Shown here piece by piece: positions 57,346 to 64,000 of a stretch of 64,000 nt of DNA. How positions within the stretch are numbered: the stretch's first letter is position 1; each line of letters starts with the position of its first letter. The translations under genes and the position numbers were made by a program. The notes beneath the pieces are model-generated. The model had not been told where the DNA came from. It did not search any database and saw nothing but the letters and a program-made list of their open reading frames with translations. Source of the DNA: Bacteroidia bacterium (lineage in GTDB: Bacteria; Bacteroidota; Bacteroidia; Bacteroidales; VadinHA17); the NCBI GenBank assembly GCA_026391215.1, contig JAPLDX010000090.1, forward strand, positions 38,599 to 102,598. Direction: 5' to 3'.

Positions 57346-59862
57346 ATGAAGAAGCTGACATTATTTGGAATTATTCTGGCACTCTGCCTGGTATTAACCG
57401 AAAACTCAGGATGTAAAAAGTCTGACGCAAAGGAATTGTCAGGAACAATATCTTTTGACCAGGGATGGCGATTTCTGAAAGATAATCCATCGGATGCCGA
57501 GAATCCTGCTTTCGATGATACGAACTGGAGAATCATTGATTTGCCACACGACTGGAGTATAGAAGACCTGCCGGGACAAGGCAGTGATAGTGTCATAGGT
57601 CCCTTCACAAAATCTGCCATCCATAAAATGTCTACCGGATATGCCATCGGAGGCACTGCGTGGTACAGGAAGAGCTTCACCATAAACAAGAAGGATCAGG
57701 ATAAGATTGCCTGCCTGCAGTTCGATGGTGTTTATATGAATTCTGATGTGTGGGTAAATGGAAAACATGTTGGCAATCATCCATACGGCTATACTTCCTT
57801 TTATTACGATATTACAGGATATCTGAATCCGGCAGGAGAGACCAATACCGTAGCCGTGCAGGTTAAAAATGAAGGCAGGAATACACGCTGGTATTCAGGT
57901 TCGGGCATATACAGGCATACCTGGCTTACTCTGGCGAATCCTGTCCATATCGGTATCTGGGGAGTTTATGTCACAACGCCTGAGGTTTCAGAGAAAAATG
58001 CAAAAGTTGAAATTATAACAAATGTTACAAATTCAAAAAACGAGGATTCTCCGGTTACGCTTATGATTAAGTTAATTGATCCTTCAGGTCTGACAGTCGG
58101 AACCGCAACCATGGAGTCATTGATACCTGCAGGAAAATCTACTGAAATAAAACAGAGTATCCCAATAGAGAATCCTGCACTCTGGTCAGTTGAGAATCCA
58201 AATCTTTATCAGGCTCAGGTAGATGTATTTGTAAATAGTAAAAAAACAGATAATCTTAAAACTACTTTTGGGGTCCGCAGCATTCACTTTGATGCCCAAA
58301 CTGGATTTACCCTGAATGGAAAGAGCGTTGAGTTAAAAGGAGGATGTTTTCATCATGACAATGGTCCGTTAGGTTCTGCAGCCATTGACCGGGCTGAGGA
58401 ACGGAAGATAGAATTGCTGAAAAAAGCCGGATTCAATGCCATCAGGTGCAGTCATAATCCGCCCTCACCTTATCTTCTCGACGTATGTGACCGGCTGGGA
58501 ATGCTGGTGATAGATGAGTTTGTAGATATGTGGGAAAGGCCAAAGGTATCTCCTGAAGATTATTCGAAATACATCAAGGCTCACTGGAAAGATGATCTGG
58601 CTTCCATCCTGCTTCGTGACCGCAATCATCCTTCGGTGATCATGTGGAGCATAGGGAATGAAATTATGGAAGCACCTGATACTTCCGGGCTGAGAATAGC
58701 TGGTCAGCTTGCTGCTGAAGTGCGCAGGCTCGATCCTACACGGGCGGTCACTGAAGCCATGGTCGATTTTGGATCTTTTGCAGGTGATAATACTGGATGG
58801 GATAAACAGACACCACACATGAACCTGCTGGATGTTATCGGATACAACTATGGTTTCAACAAATATCAGGAAGATCATAAAAAATATCCCGAAAGGATCA
58901 TATATGCTTCCGAATCCATGCCCCCGCTTTCTTTGGAAAACTGGCAAGCCAATGAAGAGCTGCCCTATGTGTTCGGCAACTTCACCTGGACAGCCATGGA
59001 TTACCTGGGAGAAGCCGGAGTAGGATTGCCACGACTGATTGATATCCCAACCGGAAAGCCCGGCACAGGTTCAAATCCCATGGCTTTCATAGGACAGTTC
59101 TTCAGTCCCGATTCATGGCCGATATTCAATAATTTCCAGGGAGACCTTGACCTTATTGGTAACCCTAAAACGCCATATTATTACCAGCATGTGGTTTGGA
59201 GAGATAGTAAAATTGAAATTCTTGTACACCGGCCCATTCCTGAGGGCAAGACAGAGATCGTCAGTCTGTGGGGATTCCCCGATGAGCTGAAAAGCTGGAA
59301 CTGGGAAGGCCATGAAGGGAAAAAGATGCAGGTTCATGTATATACCAGAAGTCAGCTTGTAAAGCTTGAATTAAATGGTAAGGTAATTGGTGAACAGAGC
59401 GTTGATGAAACCAAATCCATTACAGCCACATTTGAGGTTCCTTTTGAAGCAGGGACACTTACAGCCCGTTGTTTTGACAATGGAGTGGAAACAGCATCGC
59501 AGACAATAAAAACCGTTGGTAAACCGGCGGCCATCAAGGTAACCGCCGATCGATCCACTATCAAAACTAGCCGGAATGACCTGTCCTATGTGATGGTGGA
59601 AATACTTGATGCTGAAGGCAATGTAGTTCCCAATGCCGATGATATATTGGTGAACTTTGAAATAAGCGGCAACGGTGAAATTGCCGGTGTAGGCAGTGGC
59701 AGTCCAACAGATATGTCGAGTTTTCAGCAACCCCGCAAAAAAACCTGGCAGGGAAGATGCCTGGTCATCGTACGGCCAAAAGGAGAAGCAGGTAAGATTT
59801 TACTTACAGCAAGAGCAGAAGGATTAAAAGATGCCGTCGCCGAGATTGTTACCCAGAACTAA
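57346..59862 (+). CDS. GH2 family glycoside hydrolase (beta-galactosidase-like), probable lipoprotein
   Basis: The protein has 838 residues; the N-terminus LCLVLTENSGCKK looks like a lipobox. Domains: sugar-binding sandwich (WRIIDLPHDWSIED), Ig-like domain (LWSVENPNLYQ), TIM barrel with acid/base Glu439 in WSIGNEI and nucleophile Glu523 in YASESMPP. C-terminal DUF4982-like (LVKLELNGKVIG) and Big-like (DAEGNVVPNADD) domains follow. It shares layout with the GH2 at 46534, but sequences differ enough to suggest distinct substrates. It is oppositely oriented to the barrel gene before it. Substrate is uncertain. Confidence 0.9.
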   Translation: MKKLTLFGIILALCLVLTENSGCKKSDAKELSGTISFDQGWRFLKDNPSDAENPAFDDTNWRIIDLPHDWSIEDLPGQGSDSVIGPFTKSAIHKMSTGYAIGGTAWYRKSFTINKKDQDKIACLQFDGVYMNSDVWVNGKHVGNHPYGYTSFYYDITGYLNPAGETNTVAVQVKNEGRNTRWYSGSGIYRHTWLTLANPVHIGIWGVYVTTPEVSEKNAKVEIITNVTNSKNEDSPVTLMIKLIDPSGLTVGTATMESLIPAGKSTEIKQSIPIENPALWSVENPNLYQAQVDVFVNSKKTDNLKTTFGVRSIHFDAQTGFTLNGKSVELKGGCFHHDNGPLGSAAIDRAEERKIELLKKAGFNAIRCSHNPPSPYLLDVCDRLGMLVIDEFVDMWERPKVSPEDYSKYIKAHWKDDLASILLRDRNHPSVIMWSIGNEIMEAPDTSGLRIAGQLAAEVRRLDPTRAVTEAMVDFGSFAGDNTGWDKQTPHMNLLDVIGYNYGFNKYQEDHKKYPERIIYASESMPPLSLENWQANEELPYVFGNFTWTAMDYLGEAGVGLPRLIDIPTGKPGTGSNPMAFIGQFFSPDSWPIFNNFQGDLDLIGNPKTPYYYQHVVWRDSKIEILVHRPIPEGKTEIVSLWGFPDELKSWNWEGHEGKKMQVHVYTRSQLVKLELNGKVIGEQSVDETKSITATFEVPFEAGTLTARCFDNGVETASQTIKTVGKPAAIKVTADRSTIKTSRNDLSYVMVEILDAEGNVVPNADDILVNFEISGNGEIAGVGSGSPTDMSSFQQPRKKTWQGRCLVIVRPKGEAGKILLTARAEGLKDAVAEIVTQN

Positions 59863-59913
59863 TTTTCTTTCAATTATTTACGTATTTTCGGATTTGATAC
59901 CTGAATAAAGACC

Positions 59914-61431
59914 ATGATCAATTTCAAGATTGATTTTATTCATCCTCTCAAGACCTGCTGGAACAAGATATCACAGAAAGGACTGAAGGATGAAATGGCT
60001 ATCAGCGAACAAAAGAAATTAGTACTTACTAATCAGGTAAGTATCCTGATGTTCCTGTTTATTTTTATCTACATAACAATTTTAACAATTTTTAATTTAG
60101 TTAAATCTCAGTTTAGCTTCCTGATATACCCCTTGTCTTTTTCTATCCTGCTGATTCCGTATATGAACAGCAAGGGATTTTTCCGTTTAACATCTTTCAT
60201 GATTTCCGTAAGTATTCCGGTTGCCGTCCTGATCTTTTCATCACTCACCAAGAAGAGTTTTCACGACAGTATTGACATTATTTACTTTTTTATACCAAGA
60301 TTGCTTCTTCTGGGGGCACTTGTAATACCATTGATACTTATAGATATAAGTCACAAGGCAAACTTGATTTTAGCTGTCCTTATAAACCTGGCAGCGCTTA
60401 TATTTTATGATTTTGTGATGGGTCTTTTCGGAGTTGGTTTTGGCAGCCTGCCTGTCACAGTCGGGAAATATCATTTTATTAATATTTTTATTTTCCTGCC
60501 ATATTTTCTGATTTTATTTGGAATTGCCTTTTTATTAAACATTAATATTAAGTATGAAAAGCGTGTGCAGGAGCTTATGGAAGATCTTAAGGAAAAGAAT
60601 TCTGAGCTTGAAGGGCAAAAGAACTATATTGAAAAGATACATCTTGAAATCACGGACAGTATTAATTATGCAAACCGGATACAGAATGCCGTCCTGCCTG
60701 ATCACTCACTCCTGAGCCAGTATTTCAGGGATTATTTTATCCTGTTCAAACCCCGGAATGTTGTAAGCGGAGATTTTTACTGGTTCTCAGGAGTTGGCAA
60801 CAAAATTATATTTTGTGTTGCAGACTGTACAGGCCATGGTGTTCCGGGAGCATTTATGAGCATGCTGGGAATTTCTTTCCTTCGTGAAATAATTACTAAG
60901 GAGCATTTGAATGAACCTTCAGAAATCCTCAATAAACTCAGGGATGAAATTATTATCGCACTTAATCAAAAGGGATTGCAGAGTGATCAGAAAGATGGGA
61001 TGGATATCTCATTATTTTCTTTGGATATTCTACCACAAAAAAATGATTCAGGTGAGTTTTACGAATTTCTATGGGCAGGAGCCAATAATCCGTGCTGGAT
61101 CGTAAAAAAAAGCAATTTAGAAGAACTCCTACCTGACAAAATGCCTGTTGGCATACATGACCACATGGACAGGTTTAAGACTATTAAAGTCCAGCTTAAA
61201 AAAGGTGATAAGATATATATGTTCACTGACGGATACAGGGACCAGTTTGGTGGCCCTTCCTCAAAAAAGTTCATGTCAAAACATCTTAAGGAATTGATCA
61301 ATGAAAACTCTTCTAAATGTATGGTGAATCAAAAAGAGATTCTTGAACAAAAAATTGAGGAGTGGAGACTTGGATTCGGGATAAAACATGAACAAACTGA
61401 TGATATAACGATAGCGGGGCTGGAGATTTAG
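59914..61431 (+). CDS. membrane SpoIIE-type PP2C serine phosphatase
   Basis: The protein has 505 residues. Residues about 40-215 hold six to seven transmembrane helices. A coiled coil follows (QELMEDLKEKNSELEGQ), then the PP2C/SpoIIE domain: VSGDFYWF, VADCTGHGVPGAFMSMLG with metal-binding Asp, DGMDISLF, TDGYRDQFGG and QTDDITIAGL. Such phosphatases act on phosphorylated anti-sigma-antagonist or SiaC-type proteins. A SiaC homologue is at 25942, far from this gene. A SRPBCC-like gene begins 31 bp downstream. It probably senses a membrane or envelope signal. Confidence 0.9.
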   Translation: MINFKIDFIHPLKTCWNKISQKGLKDEMAISEQKKLVLTNQVSILMFLFIFIYITILTIFNLVKSQFSFLIYPLSFSILLIPYMNSKGFFRLTSFMISVSIPVAVLIFSSLTKKSFHDSIDIIYFFIPRLLLLGALVIPLILIDISHKANLILAVLINLAALIFYDFVMGLFGVGFGSLPVTVGKYHFINIFIFLPYFLILFGIAFLLNINIKYEKRVQELMEDLKEKNSELEGQKNYIEKIHLEITDSINYANRIQNAVLPDHSLLSQYFRDYFILFKPRNVVSGDFYWFSGVGNKIIFCVADCTGHGVPGAFMSMLGISFLREIITKEHLNEPSEILNKLRDEIIIALNQKGLQSDQKDGMDISLFSLDILPQKNDSGEFYEFLWAGANNPCWIVKKSNLEELLPDKMPVGIHDHMDRFKTIKVQLKKGDKIYMFTDGYRDQFGGPSSKKFMSKHLKELINENSSKCMVNQKEILEQKIEEWRLGFGIKHEQTDDITIAGLEI

Positions 61432-61462
61432 TATTTTTGTAATATAATATATCAAAATTTAA

Positions 61463-62098
61463 GTGAAGATAAAATCTCTTTCCATACCTTATTTTTTTGT
61501 TGATTCCTTGCCCAATATCTTAAATACTGATTGCAGGGAACTGCTTCGGTGTTGTGAAATCAGTGCAAATGCATCAGACATTTTCGTATGGTTAAAACAG
61601 CTGCGGATTGCACCTTACAGTTATGATTTTATTGACAACAGATGCAGAAAATCACCTGATTATATAATTGAAAACCAGCCACCCCTAAAAGTCAACACAC
61701 ACTACCTGTTATCGTTTCATATATTCGAATTCTTGGAAAATTCTTTTATAGCATGTCGTATCTGTGAACCCATTAATCAACCGCTTAACTTTTATATGAA
61801 GGATCTGTATATTGAATACAGGATTGAAGAACAAGGAACTAAGGCTAAATTATGGTGTAAGATAAAAGGTTATTATAATAGCGATTTATCTTCAAAAGGA
61901 TTCTATTTTATTTTTTCTATTCTTAATAAAATAATGATGACAAGGCAGCTAAAGAACATTAAAAAGTTATCTGAGCTATTAAATGCCAGAAAAGTTGTGA
62001 CAAGAATCCATGATTTAAAAAGTTACCATCCTGAATCAGGAATATACTGGTGGTTCTTTTGCCGTCATCATAATTGCAAAGGATTAATAAATAATTAA
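61463..62098 (+). CDS. SRPBCC-like hypothetical protein
   Basis: The protein has 211 residues with a GTG start at 61463. It has no signal peptide. IFVWLKQLRIAPYSYDFIDN, with RKSPDYI after it, is the pattern of SRPBCC/polyketide-cyclase-like proteins, and FYMKDLYIEYRIEEQGTKAK is a typical strand pair. A C-terminal helix (ILNKIMMTRQLKNIKKL) closes the fold. It is probably co-transcribed with the phosphatase. The ligand is unknown. Confidence 0.65.
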   Translation: MKIKSLSIPYFFVDSLPNILNTDCRELLRCCEISANASDIFVWLKQLRIAPYSYDFIDNRCRKSPDYIIENQPPLKVNTHYLLSFHIFEFLENSFIACRICEPINQPLNFYMKDLYIEYRIEEQGTKAKLWCKIKGYYNSDLSSKGFYFIFSILNKIMMTRQLKNIKKLSELLNARKVVTRIHDLKSYHPESGIYWWFFCRHHNCKGLINN

Positions 62099-62116
62099 AA
62101 CACAAATAAACTTTGA

Positions 62117-63199
62117 CTATTGATTTTGCATGTCGCGATAAGCAGCTTCCATAAGCAGGAAAAAAGCCTGTCCTTCTGTCGCTGTTCCGGACTTATTAAA
62201 GTCTGGTGCTCCGCATACACCCTGTACAAGACCAAACGAATCAACTTTACTGTATGCTGCTTTGCGCATTTTCAAACCATATTTTAAATATGAGTTGTCA
62301 AGCCAGCCGCCTTTCACTCCACGGAAAATAGTATATGCAAGCATCTGTGCAGTATTTGTCTCGACAAAAGTTGAAGGATCATCCAGAATGTCATGGAAGA
62401 GGCCGTCTTCTCTCTGGTATTTCAGGCAACCATCAAGGACTTCCTTAATATAACCTGCAATAATTTTTTTTTCATCTGTCATTGAATCGGGAAGTGATCT
62501 TATTACTCTTGTCATTCCAGCTGCAGCCCATCCGTTTCCAACACCCCAGAAAAGCTTCCTTTCATATTTCTGACGATCCTGATCCCAGATATGATAATAA
62601 AGTTTCTTTCCCGGATCAAGCAGTATCTTTCTGTAACCTTCAATCTGCTTTACTGCCTCCTGTGGATGTCCGGATATTGAAAGGAATGGAGGAAGCATAT
62701 AAAATGCATCAACCCATATCATGTTTTCGATATAATTATGATATATTATACCATCTGTTGTTCTTGGGGCCTTGTAAAGAAGAAATTCAAGCATCCTGTC
62801 AGCAGCAAGCTTCAAAGAACTATCACCGGTAAATTTTGCTGCCTGAAGAACAGGTTCTCCGTTTGATGCAGGATCTGCTACAGGACGGTCTCCTTCATTC
62901 AAACCCAGCCTTCCGTCTTTCTTCTGGTTGACAACAGCATCTTTTGCAAGGAGGATGACAAGCTCTTTTTCTCCCAGCTCCAGAAGAGCCTGTGATGCGA
63001 CACCCTGTTCCCAGGCCCTTCTTTGCATGGAGAGCATGGCATATATAACCTTCTGGACTGTATCATTCTTTTCTGCCCTTGTTTCTGAAATCTCATGAGC
63101 TTTAATATTTCCCCCTTTTAAAGGAGCGGAAGCAAATAATATTAAGTTCAGGAAGGCAGTGCAAAACAGAATGCTCTGGAAATGTTTTTTGTGGATCAT
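62117..63199 (-). CDS. GH105/GH88-family unsaturated glycuronyl hydrolase-like protein
   Basis: The protein has 360 residues from ATG 63199; the longer frame to 63232 precedes the signal (HFQSILFCTAFLNLILFASA). The (alpha/alpha)6 barrel shows MIWVDAFYMLPPFLS, with the Asp that serves as catalytic residue in YteR-like enzymes, then WGVGNGWAAAGM and DILDDPSTFVETNTAQML. GH105 enzymes remove unsaturated uronic acids made by polysaccharide lyases. No lyase is nearby. It is convergent with the SRPBCC-like gene, 18 bp apart. Confidence 0.85.
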   Translation of the reverse strand: MIHKKHFQSILFCTAFLNLILFASAPLKGGNIKAHEISETRAEKNDTVQKVIYAMLSMQRRAWEQGVASQALLELGEKELVILLAKDAVVNQKKDGRLGLNEGDRPVADPASNGEPVLQAAKFTGDSSLKLAADRMLEFLLYKAPRTTDGIIYHNYIENMIWVDAFYMLPPFLSISGHPQEAVKQIEGYRKILLDPGKKLYYHIWDQDRQKYERKLFWGVGNGWAAAGMTRVIRSLPDSMTDEKKIIAGYIKEVLDGCLKYQREDGLFHDILDDPSTFVETNTAQMLAYTIFRGVKGGWLDNSYLKYGLKMRKAAYSKVDSFGLVQGVCGAPDFNKSGTATEGQAFFLLMEAAYRDMQNQ

Positions 63200-63369
63200 A
63201 TTATCAATTGAGGTTATTAATAGAATAAGCAAAACAATATAAAAATAGTAAAAAATATTGATGAAGATTATGAAGACAAATAGAGTAGTATCTTTAAACT
63301 GGAAACCGCTGGAAATTATTATTAAAAGGATTTCATAAGAGAGATCATTGTTAACCTAAAAGGGGATTT

Positions 63370-64000
63370 ATGAGATGGGTTGAAAGTATTGTACCACGCA
63401 TTATTCCCGGAACTATTCTGGTAGTTGTTTTGAGTGGGTGCGCGGTTGAAAAGACGCCCTACTTTAAAACCAGCTACTATCGAAGTTCCATTTCGCATTT
63501 AGATAGCTTGAAACCGGAAATATCTTACTCAGGAGATTCAATATATGCAGGATTTTCAAGGGTAAGTATCACTCCTGATCTTTATGGTACTCATAATAAA
63601 CCAGACAAGGGTCGTCTGAATAAGGTTCCAATAGCAGGGTTTGGACAAAGAAAAACAAAATACGCAACAGGTATTCACGACAGCGTTTTTGTTAAAGCGG
63701 TTGCTCTAAGAGTTGGTCAACAAACCGTTTTCATCATAGGGGCCGATTTACTTATTATGCCTTCGAACATAATCGACTCGGTCACTTCCGCTCTGTCAAA
63801 AGTGGGGATTCAGCGTAACTGTCTGTTTTTTTCAGCAACACACACCCATTCAAGCATTGGAGGCTGGGGGTATGGTTTACTTGCAAAAGTAATTGCGGGT
63901 AAAGAGAACACAGATATTGAAAAATGTCTCACTAAGCAAATAGTTAAGTCGGTACTCGATGCAATCGCCGATTTACACCTGGCAAAGCTGGGATTGGGCA
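63370..64000 (+). CDS. neutral-ceramidase-like lipoprotein (5' part, cut by window end)
   Basis: ATG 63370 opens a frame that runs past the window edge. The N-terminus has a lipobox (LVVVLSGCAVE). GFSRVSITPD is the N-terminal motif of alkaline/neutral ceramidase-like proteins, followed by IAGFGQRKT, VFVKAVALRVG and SATHTHSSIGGWG, the region of the zinc-binding HxH of that family. Such enzymes cleave ceramide-like N-acyl lipids outside the cell. Only about 210 residues are visible. It is preceded by an AAAAGGGG sequence resembling a Shine-Dalgarno site. Confidence 0.78.
   Translation, partial: MRWVESIVPRIIPGTILVVVLSGCAVEKTPYFKTSYYRSSISHLDSLKPEISYSGDSIYAGFSRVSITPDLYGTHNKPDKGRLNKVPIAGFGQRKTKYATGIHDSVFVKAVALRVGQQTVFIIGADLLIMPSNIIDSVTSALSKVGIQRNCLFFSATHTHSSIGGWGYGLLAKVIAGKENTDIEKCLTKQIVKSVLDAIADLHLAKLGLG

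Overview
The window looks like chromosomal DNA of a glycan-degrading member of the Bacteroidota, probably Bacteroidales or Marinilabiliales-like. The evidence is a TonB-dependent receptor with an N-terminal carboxypeptidase-regulatory domain, LytS/LytTR regulation, many secreted glycoside hydrolases and periplasmic (Tat) sugar dehydrogenases, YaiO- and porin-like outer-membrane barrels, AT-rich DNA with TAnnTTTG-type promoter elements, and very few Shine-Dalgarno sequences. No rRNA, tRNA, CRISPR array, intact insertion sequence or phage gene was seen. The phylum call is firm; anything finer is inference.

Layout. 1-2956 (minus): a corrinoid protein, a methyl-tetrahydrofolate methyltransferase and a fused MetV-MetF reductase form a C1-transfer operon, with a LacI/cre-like palindrome upstream. 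3146-7071 (plus): a TolB-like propeller protein, then a phosphatidate module (PlsC, DagK-type lipid kinase, HAD phosphatase). 7080-7230: hairpins and G-rich direct repeats. 7295-10598 (plus): prolyl oligopeptidase and a cytosolic Gfo/Idh/MocA dehydrogenase. 10595-16624 (minus): an exported glycoside-processing operon (GH172/DUF2961, Tat Gfo/Idh/MocA, Tat TIM-barrel isomerase, GH116 lipoprotein). 16780-22438: small barrels, a GDPD-like lipoprotein, a flavodoxin, propeller lipoproteins and a YhhN/lysoplasmalogenase. 22495-25839: ECF sigma factor with a small membrane partner, then a TonB-dependent receptor. 25942-29645: a SiaC/DUF1987 phosphoprotein and a membrane-sugar module (GT39, SDR, GT2).

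29856-34607 is the most system-like part: a tight operon of receiver-like protein, YaiO-family outer-membrane protein with TPRs, membrane-anchored HEAT-repeat protein, processive GT2 synthase and bacteriohemerythrin. It is a candidate synthase-dependent exopolysaccharide machine. 34821-38895 holds a sugar:cation symporter with an unusual periplasmic insert and a cellobiose phosphorylase broken by one frameshift. A Tat Gfo/Idh/MocA gene faces it (38970-40607). 40849-43072 is a surface protein with a 63/72-nt tandem repeat stalk and a beta-barrel C-terminus, also split by an apparent one-base frameshift.

43106-44819 (minus) has a UbiE-like methyltransferase and a DMT transporter with an extreme His-rich tail. 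44980-46520 is a gene graveyard: an internally deleted sugar-isomerase pseudogene, an orphan signal-peptide ORF and the head of a lost envelope gene. 46534-48978 and 57346-59862 are two GH2 enzymes in opposite orientation. 49256-54936 (plus) runs LytS, LytTR, an outer-membrane protein, DUF4405, a small linker membrane protein and a subtype-B tannase-like esterase. The end holds a PQQ-type propeller, a SpoIIE/PP2C phosphatase, SRPBCC-like proteins, a GH105 enzyme and the start of a neutral-ceramidase-like lipoprotein cut by the window edge.
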